Shown piece after piece: positions 8,213 through 17,263 of a stretch of 64,000 nt of DNA. Numbering within the stretch: position 1 is the first letter of the stretch; every line of letters starts with the position of its first letter. A model generated the notes under the pieces. That model saw only the letters and a program-made list of their open reading frames with translations, did not search any database and had not been told where the DNA came from. The translations under genes were made by a program, and so were the position numbers. The DNA comes from SZUA-309 sp965233675 (GTDB lineage Bacteria > Pseudomonadota > Gammaproteobacteria > Pseudomonadales > Azotimanducaceae): contig OZ247498.1 in the NCBI GenBank assembly GCA_965233675.1, positions 4,836,001-4,900,000 on the forward strand, given 5' to 3'.

Positions 8213-10077
8213 CAGCCGGCCAGACTGGGTTGCGGCAGATTCAGCCGGGTTGCCAGTCGAATCCATGTGGCGGGGCCGACGATGCCGTCGGCCGTCAATC
8301 CTTCAGCGTCCTGGAATTCCCGTACGGCCTGCTGCAGATTTTCATCGAACAGGTTCGGCGTGGGACTTGCCAGGGAGCGGTCGACCAGGGAAGAAAGCTG
8401 CAATCGCAGCCAGCCGACGGTTTCATGCTGTTGGCCGGAACGCAGACTTCCGTAATAGCCCGGTGGGGTCTGCCAGAGCACCACGAAGCTGCCCGCCCAT
8501 TGGTCTCTCAGGGCGTGCTGGGTTGTTTCAATGATCTCGTTGCCGATCCCCAGCAGTATCCGGCCTTCCTCCATTCCGAGCAGGGCGGCGTGGAAGGGCG
8601 CCGGTTGACCGTCCCATAACTCCAGAACCACGGGCAGGTCCATCTGTGCTATCTGCGACCAGTTGCCGCGCCCGGTCAGACACTGCAGACCGGCAGAGGG
8701 GGCATAGTCGCAGGGGATCTGATTGGACGCCTGTTCGTCGTAGACGACGCCCCAGCGATTGAACACCGCCGCATAGGCGCGGCGTTGATTGATGAAGTTG
8801 CCGCCCTCCGGCCGGGTGACCGTGGCCAGGGTGCGGGCGTTGGCGGTATCCGGAAGGGTCTGTGGATTCAATGCGGGCGTTGGCTGCGGACTCCGGGCCG
8901 TTGCCTGCATGCGCGCATAGGTCTCCGGCGTGATGATCTCGTCACCGCCGGAGTCGGAGGCCTCCGGGATCGCCGGGCTCGCGAGCGCCACAGGCCCGCT
9001 GACCTGGTTCGGCGGTGGTGCGCTGGTGGTCTGATGGCCGTCCGGCACCGTTGCCGGGGCGGCCTCCGAATTGTCCGCGCCAGGCGCGTTCCGACCCGGA
9101 TCGGCCGCCGCCGGATCGGCTGTCGCCGGGTCGAGCTGAGCCACCGGGCCGGTATTCTGGCCGGCTTTCTGGTCGAGGCCCTGATTGAATGGCACGAGAA
9201 TGGCCCAGGCGGCACCCGCGGCAAAAACGGCGGTTGCCGCACCGATCCACCAGGCTCGCCGATCCGATTTCCGGGCAAGGACCTCTTTTGCCGCCCGGCT
9301 GACGATACGGCGCGAGACCTGATGCCTGCCGAGTGTGTAGGCGCCGAGCAGGGACCGGTCCGCGATGACGTTAATGAGGCGCGGGGTCCCCTTCGACAGG
9401 GAGTAGATGCGGCGCATGGCGCCGGTGGAAAACGCCTGAGGATTGCCCCCCGCCCGGCTCATGCGATGCATGATGTAGGCGTAGGTATCTTCGCGACTGA
9501 GGCTGCCGAGGTGGTAGCGGGCCGTAATCCGTTGGGCGAGCTGACGGAGATCCTGCCGGTCCAGCATATCCTTCAACTCGGGCTGCCCGATCAGGATGAT
9601 CCGCAGGAGCTTGCGATCGTCTGTTTCCAGATTGGTGAGCAGGCGTACCTGTTCCAGTACGGCGGGCGACAGGTTCTGCGCCTCATCGATGATCATTACC
9701 GTGCTGCGCCCCGCCCGGTGGGTTTCCAGCAGATGGCGGGTGATCAGGTCCACGTACTGTTTGACGCTGGTGGTGCTGTCCGGGTCGTAGGCGATCCCCA
9801 GTTCGTCACATAACGATGCCAGCAGCTCCCGCACCGTCAGTCTGGGATTCAGGATGAAGGCCACATCCAGATCCGCCGGCGTCTGCTTGACCAGATTTCG
9901 AAGCAGGGTGGTTTTGCCCGTGCCCACCTCGCCGGTCACCATGACGAAGCCGCCGTGACTGAAGCCGTACATCAGGTGTGCCAGAGCTTCCCGGTGGGCG
10001 CTCGACAGATAGAGGAAGCTGGGATCCGGGGCGATGGAGAAGGGCAGCTGATCGAGGTTGAAATGCTTCTCGTACAT
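8212..10077 (-). CDS. gspA: GspA/ExeA-type AAA ATPase with peptidoglycan-binding domain
   Basis: This 621-residue ATPase is of the GspA/ExeA type. The N-terminal AAA domain has Walker A GEVGTGKTT (49-57), Walker B with DEAQ (131-134) and sensor RLINVIADR (about 233-241). One transmembrane helix lies at about 275-295. A Pro/Ala/Asp-rich periplasmic linker follows (about 300-420), then a segment resembling a degenerate C39 peptidase-like domain (about 430-540) and a C-terminal peptidoglycan-binding domain near 560-620 with ADGIVGPATW. The family couples ATP hydrolysis to envelope remodelling for secretin assembly. The gene is sandwiched by ATGA overlaps with the acyltransferase gene upstream and gspB downstream. 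Confidence 0.92.
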   Translation of the reverse strand: MYEKHFNLDQLPFSIAPDPSFLYLSSAHREALAHLMYGFSHGGFVMVTGEVGTGKTTLLRNLVKQTPADLDVAFILNPRLTVRELLASLCDELGIAYDPDSTTSVKQYVDLITRHLLETHRAGRSTVMIIDEAQNLSPAVLEQVRLLTNLETDDRKLLRIILIGQPELKDMLDRQDLRQLAQRITARYHLGSLSREDTYAYIMHRMSRAGGNPQAFSTGAMRRIYSLSKGTPRLINVIADRSLLGAYTLGRHQVSRRIVSRAAKEVLARKSDRRAWWIGAATAVFAAGAAWAILVPFNQGLDQKAGQNTGPVAQLDPATADPAAADPGRNAPGADNSEAAPATVPDGHQTTSAPPPNQVSGPVALASPAIPEASDSGGDEIITPETYARMQATARSPQPTPALNPQTLPDTANARTLATVTRPEGGNFINQRRAYAAVFNRWGVVYDEQASNQIPCDYAPSAGLQCLTGRGNWSQIAQMDLPVVLELWDGQPAPFHAALLGMEEGRILLGIGNEIIETTQHALRDQWAGSFVVLWQTPPGYYGSLRSGQQHETVGWLRLQLSSLVDRSLASPTPNLFDENLQQAVREFQDAEGLTADGIVGPATWIRLATRLNLPQPSLAG

Positions 10078-10973
10078 CAGGCTGGTGCCTCGTCGGCGGG
10101 TTCCAGACGGCTGTCCTTCGCTGACCAGAGTTCGTCCACCCAGGCGCCCACGGCGGCTCGCCGGTTCTCTTCGTCGCTCAGATCGGTGATGTTCCCGGGA
10201 ATTGCCACACAGTGGATGTGCATGGTGACGCGCGAACAGCGGCCCTGCATGAATTCCCAGAAACTGGGCACGCCTTCCGGATAGTCGATGGTCACATCCA
10301 CGAGCTTGTCCAGCCGGTCGGACAGGGCGGCCAGCACCTGGGTCACACCACCCGTTTTCGGGTTCAGCAGGTGCTGATAGCGGGGCTTATCCTGAGCGTC
10401 GTACTTTTCCCGGGTGAAACGGGTGCCCTCGAGAAAATTCAGGGCGGTGGTCGGATGGTTCCTGAATTTTTCGCAGGCGGTCCGGATCGCCTGCCGGTCC
10501 ACCTCGAGCAGGTCCGGATTGGCCTCGATCTGGGCCCGGCTCATGCGACGCACATAAGGGAAGTCCAGCGCCCACATTGCCTGACCGAAGACGGGAATGT
10601 AGAGCAGCTGGCGTTTGGTGAAGAATTTCAAAGGTGGTAGTGCATCGTACAGTTCCGTCTGCAGTATGAAGATGTCGGTCCAGCTCTGATGATTGCTCAC
10701 CACCAGATACCAGCGGTCTTTCGCCAGATCCGTATCGCCTTCCCAGCTCACTTCAACCCGGGTGATGCCGAGGGTGCGGAAGATGAATCGGTTGATCACC
10801 ACCCAGCTGTCGATGACGATGTCCATCCACCTGGCCACCCGGGACTCGATCTGTTTGAGGCCCAGAAGGCGAACGATCACCCGCAGCAGCGTCATCACAA
10901 ACAGCGGAATGCTGTTGATGACCAGGTTGCTTACCACGAGTGCCGTTGACAGTATGCCGATGATCGGACGCAT
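10077..10973 (-). CDS. Lysophospholipid acyltransferase (PlsC/YihG-type)
   Basis: This 298-residue membrane-associated glycerolipid acyltransferase resembles the YihG/LCLAT1 type. The catalytic NHQSWTD (H-x4-D) block is near residue 92, the glycerophosphate-binding FLEGTRFTR block near 178, and the N-terminus is strongly hydrophobic (residues 1-35). It probably transfers an acyl chain to a lysophospholipid at the inner membrane. It is the first gene of a three-gene operon with gspA and gspB and overlaps gspA by ATGA. It is divergent from the peptidase lipoprotein gene at 11005, only 31 bp away, so both promoters must overlap the neighbouring 5' ends. Confidence 0.9.
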   Translation of the reverse strand: MRPIIGILSTALVVSNLVINSIPLFVMTLLRVIVRLLGLKQIESRVARWMDIVIDSWVVINRFIFRTLGITRVEVSWEGDTDLAKDRWYLVVSNHQSWTDIFILQTELYDALPPLKFFTKRQLLYIPVFGQAMWALDFPYVRRMSRAQIEANPDLLEVDRQAIRTACEKFRNHPTTALNFLEGTRFTREKYDAQDKPRYQHLLNPKTGGVTQVLAALSDRLDKLVDVTIDYPEGVPSFWEFMQGRCSRVTMHIHCVAIPGNITDLSDEENRRAAVGAWVDELWSAKDSRLEPADEAPA

Positions 10974-11004
10974 AGCGGGAATTTAGCAGAACCAGGGACC
11001 ATCT

Positions 11005-12228
11005 GTGCGAAGTACTCAACGACTGATTCCTGCCGGCGGGGTTCTGCTCGCCCTGCTGATTTCTGCCGGTTGCCAGAGTCTTGGCTACTACGCCCATGTC
11101 AGCAGCGGCCAGTTGAGCCTGATGTCGAAACGGGAGCCGGTGCCGAAGGTGATCGAAACGCTTACCGGGGAGACGGACGAAGCGGCGGTGGCTCTGCGAG
11201 AGCGGCTGGCGCTCAGTCAGCAACTGCTCGCGTTTGCCGAGGATGAACTGGGGTTGCAGGTGGGTGGCCGGTACCGCACCTATGTGGCCCTGGATCGGAC
11301 CGCGGTGGTCTGGAATCTGGTTGCGGCCCCCGAGTTGTCGCTGGCCCCGCGCCGCTGGTGCTATCCGTTCGCAGGTTGCGCGCCCTATCGAGGTTATTTC
11401 AATCAGGACAAGGCCGAGCAGGCCCGTGCCCGGCTGATGGCCGACGGACTGGACACCTACGTGGGCGGGGTCAGCGCCTATTCCACCCTGGGCTGGTTCG
11501 ACGATCCGATCCTGAGTACGTTCGTGGATCTCTCCGAGGTGGATTTCGTCGAGTTGCTGATCCACGAACTGGCCCACAGCAGAGTCTGGGTGAAAGACGA
11601 TGTGCCGTTCAACGAGTCCTTTGCCAGTTTCGTGGGTCGTGAAGGCGCCCGGGTCTGGTTTTCCAGGCAGGGGCGTGCGGCAGCCTTTGAATCTCATCTG
11701 GCTTCTGAAGCCGACTGGGCCCGTGCGCGGGTGCTGCTCTCGGAAACGCGCGCTGCTCTGGAGCTGGCCTTCCAGGCGCCGGAAACCGACGCCTGGAAGC
11801 GGGCGGCAAAGGCAGACATCTTCGACGCGGCGGCCGACTGTCTGGACACCATGAGCGATGAAAACGGCAATGAAGGCTATCGTCGACTCATACCCCGCCT
11901 GAATAATGCCTATCTGGCATCGCTTGCCACTTACTCGGATCTGCAGCCGGCGTTCGCGGTTCTGTATGCAGACGCCAACCGTGCCTGGCCGGTGTTTTTT
12001 GAGGCGGTGGATGCACTGGCGGAGCTGGAAGCCGGGGAGCGGCAGGCACATGTTGAGGCGCTGATCAGCCGTGCCCGGCTGCTCCCTTCAGGTGAGAAGC
12101 AGGTAGCAACCGAGGGAGATGATGCCGGCGCCGATCAGATTCAGTGCAAAGCCCTCGCGGGCCATGGTCTCGATGCTGAACTTGCCGGTGGAGAACATGA
12201 TGACGTTGGGCGCGGTCGCGACGGGTAG
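11005..12228 (+). CDS. Putative aminopeptidase lipoprotein (PF10023-type)
   Basis: This 407-residue zinc peptidase-like lipoprotein has signal peptide residues 1-22 with lipobox LISAGC. The zinc-binding HELAHSRVW is near residue 190, followed by NESFASFVGREG, as in the PF10023 putative aminopeptidase family. The last roughly 45 residues (after about 360) are read from DNA that also encodes, antisense, the C-terminus of the DASS transporter. They are low in hydrophobics (Asp/Gly/His-rich), so the natural end has probably been extended by loss of a stop or a frameshift. The start codon is GTG. Function is inferred from family only. Confidence 0.85.
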   Translation: MRSTQRLIPAGGVLLALLISAGCQSLGYYAHVSSGQLSLMSKREPVPKVIETLTGETDEAAVALRERLALSQQLLAFAEDELGLQVGGRYRTYVALDRTAVVWNLVAAPELSLAPRRWCYPFAGCAPYRGYFNQDKAEQARARLMADGLDTYVGGVSAYSTLGWFDDPILSTFVDLSEVDFVELLIHELAHSRVWVKDDVPFNESFASFVGREGARVWFSRQGRAAAFESHLASEADWARARVLLSETRAALELAFQAPETDAWKRAAKADIFDAAADCLDTMSDENGNEGYRRLIPRLNNAYLASLATYSDLQPAFAVLYADANRAWPVFFEAVDALAELEAGERQAHVEALISRARLLPSGEKQVATEGDDAGADQIQCKALAGHGLDAELAGGEHDDVGRGRDG

Positions 12229-13488
12229 CATGAAGGCGCAGGATGCGCTCATGGCGGCAGGAATCATGATCAGCTTGGGGTCGATGCCGGCGCCGAGGGC
12301 GCCGGCTGCGAGGATGGGCATCAGCAGGGTCGTGGTGGCCGTATTGCTGGTGGTCTCCGTCAGGAACGTCACCGCCAGACAGATCACCAGCATCAGGAGC
12401 AGCAGGTGCAGGTGGGCGATACCGGAAAGCGCGGCGCCGATGGTTTCCGAGAGCCCGGAGGCGGTGAAGGCGGTGGCGATGCTGATGCCGGCACCGAACA
12501 GCACCAGCATGCCCCAGGGTATGCGCTCCGCCGTTTCCCAATCCAGGAGCTTGCCGCCCTTGCCATCCGACACCAGAAACATGACCACCACGGCCAGCAG
12601 GGCAACCATGGCGTCGTTGGTTTTCGGTAAGTCGAACAGTTCGGTCCAGCCACCGAATGGTTGCTGACGGGTAATCCAGAAGAAGGCCGTCAGGGCGAAC
12701 ACGAGCAGCACCCGCACTTCCGCTTTTTCCCAGCGGCCGATCACGGGGAGTTCCACCTGGCCCCGGTAGGTGAGATTGCGGGTCAGATAGAAACCCATCA
12801 ACGGCAGAAAGACGAGCACGATGGGCACGGCCCAGGTCATCCAGGTGAGGAACGGAATGTTCTCGCCGGTGGTTGCTTCATACACGCCCATGAAGACCAC
12901 ATTCGGCGGCGTGCCGATGGGTGTGCCCACGCCGCCCAGGCTTGCGGCATAGGCGATGCCGAGCAGGAGCGGCGTTGCGAGCCTGGGATCTTTCGTTTTC
13001 TCCAGCACGGCCAGCGCCACCGGCAGGAGCATGAGGCTGGTGGCCGTATTCGAGATCCACATGGACAGCGCCGCGGCCGCGGCCATGAATCCGAAAACGA
13101 GCGACCGGCTGGATTTCCCGCCGAAGGCGCGGACCATGGTCAGGGCGATGCGCCGGTGAGCGCCGCTTTTCTCCAGAGCCGTTGCCAGGATGAATCCACC
13201 CAGCAGGAGCAGAATCAGGCTGTGTCCGTAAGACTGTGCCACCTGCGCCGGGCTGAGCACCCCGAGCAGGGGAAAGAGTCCGAGGGGCAGAAAGGAAGTG
13301 GCCGGGATGGGAATGGGTTCGAACACCCACCAGACCACACAGATCGTGGTCACGCCCAGGGTCACGGCGACGTCGCTGGAGAACCCGTTGGCGTACATGA
13401 GGTATGCTGCAAGGACGGCGAGCGCCGGGCCTGCATACAGCGTGATCTGTCGGGTGGAAAGCCCGCCGTTTTTCCGGTCACTCGTCAT
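12088..13488 (-). CDS. DASS/SLC13-family anion:sodium symporter
   Basis: This 466-residue permease is of the divalent anion:Na+ symporter family (CitT/NaDC/INDY-like). It has about 11-12 hydrophobic segments and both family SNT motifs: ISNTATSLMLLP near residue 146 and TSNTATTTLLMP near 382. The GIAYAASLGGVGTPIGTPPN stretch near 180 is strongly conserved. It probably imports dicarboxylates, citrate or sulfate with sodium. The 3' end overlaps the convergent peptidase gene by 141 bp. The start codon is ATG at 13488, about 100 bp from divergent sbcB. Confidence 0.93.
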   Translation of the reverse strand: MTSDRKNGGLSTRQITLYAGPALAVLAAYLMYANGFSSDVAVTLGVTTICVVWWVFEPIPIPATSFLPLGLFPLLGVLSPAQVAQSYGHSLILLLLGGFILATALEKSGAHRRIALTMVRAFGGKSSRSLVFGFMAAAAALSMWISNTATSLMLLPVALAVLEKTKDPRLATPLLLGIAYAASLGGVGTPIGTPPNVVFMGVYEATTGENIPFLTWMTWAVPIVLVFLPLMGFYLTRNLTYRGQVELPVIGRWEKAEVRVLLVFALTAFFWITRQQPFGGWTELFDLPKTNDAMVALLAVVVMFLVSDGKGGKLLDWETAERIPWGMLVLFGAGISIATAFTASGLSETIGAALSGIAHLHLLLLMLVICLAVTFLTETTSNTATTTLLMPILAAGALGAGIDPKLIMIPAAMSASCAFMLPVATAPNVIMFSTGKFSIETMAREGFALNLIGAGIISLGCYLLLT

Positions 13489-13591
13489 CGGGTACGGAAG
13501 ATGCCTCCGACGACGGCGGAAGGCAAATCATGAAAGCAAATCACCTGATCAGAGCTTTCTGACTTTCACCAAGGAGCGAAACAGCACATCC

Positions 13592-15025
13592 ATGCCCCAG
13601 ACTCTCTACTGGTATGACCTGGAAACTTCCGGGACGGAACCGCGCTGGGATCGGATCGTTCAGTTCGGTGGCTTCCGCACCGACATGGATCTGAACCCGG
13701 TGGGGGACGAGTTCTGCAGTTACGTGAAGCTCCCGGACGATGTGCTGCCGAATCCTCAGGCCACGCTGGTCACGGGGATCACGCCGGAACGTACCTATGA
13801 GGAAGGCATCAGCGAATTCGATGCGCTGGAGGAGATTCGCCGCCTGTTCAGCGAGCCGGATACCTGCGTTGCCGGTTTCAACAGCCTGCGGTTCGACGAC
13901 GAGTTCATCCGCTATGGTTTTTATCGGATGCTCATGGATCCCTATGCCCGGGAGTGGCAGAACGGCAATTCCCGCTGGGACATCATCGACCTGGTTCGGG
14001 CCACCGGCGCATTGCGCCGGGATGGCATCACCTGGCCGGTCAATGAGGAGGGACTTCCCACATATCGGCTGGAAGACATGACCCATGCCAATGGGCTCGA
14101 TCATGGTCATGCCCACGATGCGCTGTCGGACGTGCGGGCCACCGTGGCCGTCGCACGGATGATCAAGACCGCGCAGCCGAAGCTCTACGATTACTACTTC
14201 AACCTGCGTCGGAAAAAGTCCGTCCGCAACCTGCTCGAGCCCTATGGTGCCAGGCTCTGTCTGCACGTATCCGGCATGTATCCCCGGGAGCAGTTCTGTT
14301 CCGCGCCCGTGGTCTCGATCTGCCGGCATCCGACCAATTCGAACTCGATCATCGTGGCCGATCTGTCTCAGGACGTTGAATCGCTGCTGCAGTGGCCGGA
14401 GGAGCAGATCCGGGAAAAACTCTTCCTGCCGGGCCGGCAGCCGGATCGCCCGCCGCTGAAAGAGATCAAGATCAACCGTTGTCCGTTTGTGGCGGGTATC
14501 GAGGTGCTCGACGAGGAAAACTGGTCGCGGATCGGCTTCAGGCAGAAGGATGCGGAGCGACGGATGCGGCGGCTCAAACAACCGGGCCTGGCGCAGAAGA
14601 TCGGCCGGGTGTATGCCGGTCGATCGCATGCCAATCCGGACGATCCGGATGCAGCGCTGTACAACGCCTTTCTGCAGGACGCGGATCGCGCCCGCTGCAA
14701 TACCTTTCTGGAGACGGTGCGCGGTGGCGGCTGGCAGGATCTCGATTTTCAGGACAACCGGCTGCATGTGCTGACCGCCAGACTGAAGGCCCGCAGCTTT
14801 CCGGAGCGCATGACCGAGGCGGAACGTGGCGACTGGCATGCGTTCGTGACCAGCAAACTCAATGCTGAGAACGCCGAATGGCTGAGCCTCGACCGGTTCA
14901 TGTCCGAAGTACGCGAACTGCGGGCATCGCTGGAAAACGAACCGGCCACGGGCCGGGATCTGGCGTTGCTCGATACATTGCTTGGGCATGGGGAGCAGCT
15001 GGCGGCACGGTATCCGGCTTCATGA
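13592..15025 (+). CDS. sbcB: Exodeoxyribonuclease I
   Basis: This 477-residue exonuclease is close to the 475 residues of E. coli ExoI. It degrades single-stranded DNA 3' to 5' in recombination and mismatch repair. The DEDD catalytic set is visible: YWYDLETSG near residue 8 (Asp and Glu), FNSLRFDDEF near 100 and GHAHDALSDV near 178 (H-x4-D). SH3-like and helical C-terminal regions follow. ATG 13592 was chosen because it gives the canonical N-terminus MPQTLYWYDLE; the upstream in-frame extension is antisense to the transporter gene. An AAGGAG lies upstream. The stop overlaps the start of the ABC ATPase gene by ATGA. Confidence 0.97.
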   Translation: MPQTLYWYDLETSGTEPRWDRIVQFGGFRTDMDLNPVGDEFCSYVKLPDDVLPNPQATLVTGITPERTYEEGISEFDALEEIRRLFSEPDTCVAGFNSLRFDDEFIRYGFYRMLMDPYAREWQNGNSRWDIIDLVRATGALRRDGITWPVNEEGLPTYRLEDMTHANGLDHGHAHDALSDVRATVAVARMIKTAQPKLYDYYFNLRRKKSVRNLLEPYGARLCLHVSGMYPREQFCSAPVVSICRHPTNSNSIIVADLSQDVESLLQWPEEQIREKLFLPGRQPDRPPLKEIKINRCPFVAGIEVLDEENWSRIGFRQKDAERRMRRLKQPGLAQKIGRVYAGRSHANPDDPDAALYNAFLQDADRARCNTFLETVRGGGWQDLDFQDNRLHVLTARLKARSFPERMTEAERGDWHAFVTSKLNAENAEWLSLDRFMSEVRELRASLENEPATGRDLALLDTLLGHGEQLAARYPAS

Positions 15026-15753
15026 CTGATTGCGTCCGGTTCGAAAACGTCTGGAAGTCCTACCTGCCGGACCAGCCCGTGCTCAAAGATGTGAGTCTGG
15101 CGCTGCCTGCGGGTGCGACCACGGCCATCGTCGGCGAGAGCGGGTCGGGCAAGACGACCCTGCTGCAGCTGGTCAATGCGGTTCAGCAACCGGACGAGGG
15201 GAACGTGGTCGTATTCGGCGAGCCGGTGCCGGAGGATCTCATCAGCTTCCGGCGTCAGATCGGCTACAGCGTGCAGGGTGCGGGTCTGTTTCCGCACATG
15301 ACCAATCGGGAGAACGTGACGCTGCTGGCCAGGCTCGAGGGCTGGTCGGCCGAGCGGATTTCGGCCCGGTTTCTGGAACTGCTGGAGGAAATGGAGCTGC
15401 CGGTGGAAGCTGCCGATCGATTTCCGAGAGAACTGTCCGGCGGCCAGCAGCAACGGGTTGGACTGTGTCGCGCACTGATGCTGAAGCCACGGCTGCTGCT
15501 TCTCGATGAGCCGTTTTCGGCGGTAGATCCCATCACCCGGGTGGGCATCTACGAGCGTTTCCGGGAGGTACAGGCCCATGAGGGTGTCAGCAGTCTGCTG
15601 GTCACCCATGACATGCGGGAGGCGGTGAAGCTCGCCCAGATGCTCGTTATCGTCGCCGAAGGTCAGGTTGCCCAGGCCGGTCCGGTGGCGGACGTGCTGG
15701 CCGATCCGGCCACGGAATACGTGGCGGAACTGCTTCGGGGACAACTGGAATGA
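15022..15753 (+). CDS. ABC transporter ATP-binding protein (osmoprotectant/OpuA-like)
   Basis: This 243-residue ABC ATPase has Walker A GESGSGKTT (about 37-45), signature LSGGQQQR (about 139-146), Walker B LLLLDEP (about 159-165) and an H-loop VTHDM (about 194-198). It resembles the ATPases of quaternary-amine importers (OpuBA/ProV-like) but lacks C-terminal CBS domains. Its partner is the adjacent binding-protein/permease fusion, whose ATG overlaps this gene's stop (ATGA). The start overlaps the sbcB stop the same way, so its translation is coupled to sbcB, which is functionally unrelated. Confidence 0.93.
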   Translation: MTDCVRFENVWKSYLPDQPVLKDVSLALPAGATTAIVGESGSGKTTLLQLVNAVQQPDEGNVVVFGEPVPEDLISFRRQIGYSVQGAGLFPHMTNRENVTLLARLEGWSAERISARFLELLEEMELPVEAADRFPRELSGGQQQRVGLCRALMLKPRLLLLDEPFSAVDPITRVGIYERFREVQAHEGVSSLLVTHDMREAVKLAQMLVIVAEGQVAQAGPVADVLADPATEYVAELLRGQLE

Positions 15754-17237
15754 AATCAGTCCTCGGTTTCTGCCTGCTGGTGCTCGGTTTCGTGCTGGTT
15801 CTGGCGACCGGGCCGGCTGCCGCGGAAGCGGCGCCGGTGCGGATTGCCAGCAAGAACTTCAACGAGTCCTACATCCTTGCGGAAGTCATCGCCCAGCGCC
15901 TCGAAGCCGAGGGAATCGCGGTTGAACGACGTTTCGGGCTGGGTGGCACGCTGATCTGTTTTGATGCGCTGGTTGCCGGCGAGGTGGATCTCTACGTGGA
16001 GTACACGGGCACGCTCAGCCAGGCCATCCTCGGCTCGCCGGGGACCACCGAACTCGATGCCCTGAATGCGCTGATCCGCGACCGGGGGCTGCGCATGCTC
16101 TCCCCGCTGGGATTCAACAACACATACGCCGTGGCCACGCCACGCGCTGTGGCCGAAGCCCGGGGGCTCGAGCAGATCGGTGACATGGCCGTCCACGCCG
16201 ATCTGAAGGTGGTGGTGAGTCACGAATTCCTGGAGCGGGAAGATGGCTGGCCGGGTCTCTCGGTGGCCTATGGATTGACCATGCCGGTGACCGGCATCGA
16301 ACACGGACTTGCCTATCAGGCGATCTCCGAAGGCAGCATTGATGTGACCGATGCCTATTCCACGGACGGCGAACTCGAGCGCTATGACCTGACCGTGCTG
16401 GAAGACAATCTCGGTTACTTCCCCGAGTATCTGGCCGCTCCCCTGGTCAGGGCCGACCTGCCTGCACCGGTGATCGAAGTCATCGGCAGCCTGTCCGGAC
16501 GGATAGACGCGGCCCGCATGCAGGCGATGAATGCACAGGTCGTGTTCGCGAAACGCTCGTTCGCCTCGGTGGCCAACGAGTTTCTGGTGGGCGCCGGACT
16601 TTCCGAGGTGCGCAGTGACAGCGGCAATCTGCTCCAGGCCCTCGGGCGCAATACCCTGCAGCACCTGAAACTGACCGCCACGGCCCTGATCGGGGCGGTG
16701 GTTTTCGGCATCGGTTTGAGCCTGCTGGTGTTCCGTAATCCCATTGTCGCCCGGGCCGTTACCTACTTCTGCGGTCTGTTGCAGACCATCCCTTCGATCG
16801 CGCTGCTCGCCCTGCTCATCCCGGTGCTCGGCATCGGCATGGCGCCGGCCGTACTGGCACTGTTTCTCTACTCGCTGCTGCCTATTCTCAGAAATACGCT
16901 GACTGCGCTGACCACCATCGACCCCACACTGATCCGGGTGGCGGAAGCCATGGGGCTGAAACCGGCCGAGCAGCTTCGCCATGTATATCTGCCGCTGTCA
17001 GCGCCGAGCATGTTCGCCGGCATACGGACCGCGGCCGTGATCAGCATCGGCACGGCCACGCTGGCGGCATTCATCGGCGCGGGCGGACTCGGAGATCCCA
17101 TCGTCACCGGACTGGCGCTCAACGATACCAACCTGATTCTTCAGGGTGCCATTCCCGCAGCCGTGCTGGCGGTGTTCACCGAACTGGTCTTCGAAGGTCT
17201 GGAACGCTGGCTGATCCCGGCCCCGCTGCGGGACTGA
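15750..17237 (+). CDS. ABC transporter binding protein fused to permease (OpuBC-OpuBB type)
   Basis: This 495-residue fusion begins with a signal-like hydrophobic segment (residues 1-25) and an OpuAC-family substrate-binding domain (about 28-285). Family motifs include IASKNFNESYI, DLYVEYTG, FNNTYA and DAYSTDG. A permease domain follows (about 305-490) with about six hydrophobic helices and a BPD-type coupling loop (EAMGLKPAEQLRHVYLPL). Related transporters import glycine betaine, choline or similar compounds; EgtU-type relatives import ergothioneine. The order binding domain then permease is the reverse of the more familiar permease-then-binding-domain fusions. The exact substrate is unknown. 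It overlaps the ATPase gene by ATGA. Confidence 0.92.
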   Translation: MKSVLGFCLLVLGFVLVLATGPAAAEAAPVRIASKNFNESYILAEVIAQRLEAEGIAVERRFGLGGTLICFDALVAGEVDLYVEYTGTLSQAILGSPGTTELDALNALIRDRGLRMLSPLGFNNTYAVATPRAVAEARGLEQIGDMAVHADLKVVVSHEFLEREDGWPGLSVAYGLTMPVTGIEHGLAYQAISEGSIDVTDAYSTDGELERYDLTVLEDNLGYFPEYLAAPLVRADLPAPVIEVIGSLSGRIDAARMQAMNAQVVFAKRSFASVANEFLVGAGLSEVRSDSGNLLQALGRNTLQHLKLTATALIGAVVFGIGLSLLVFRNPIVARAVTYFCGLLQTIPSIALLALLIPVLGIGMAPAVLALFLYSLLPILRNTLTALTTIDPTLIRVAEAMGLKPAEQLRHVYLPLSAPSMFAGIRTAAVISIGTATLAAFIGAGGLGDPIVTGLALNDTNLILQGAIPAAVLAVFTELVFEGLERWLIPAPLRD

Positions 17238-17263
17238 GTTCCGGTGAGTCGTCTGCAGGTGCG

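Noticed and set aside
12119..12667. Plus-strand frames opposite the DASS transporter
   Set aside because: Composition is Met/Ala/Ser-rich shadow of transmembrane codons, and the transporter frame is well supported.
13541..14989. 482-residue open frame on the minus strand across sbcB
   Set aside because: It is antisense to sbcB, whose catalytic motifs are complete; the long frame reflects high GC.
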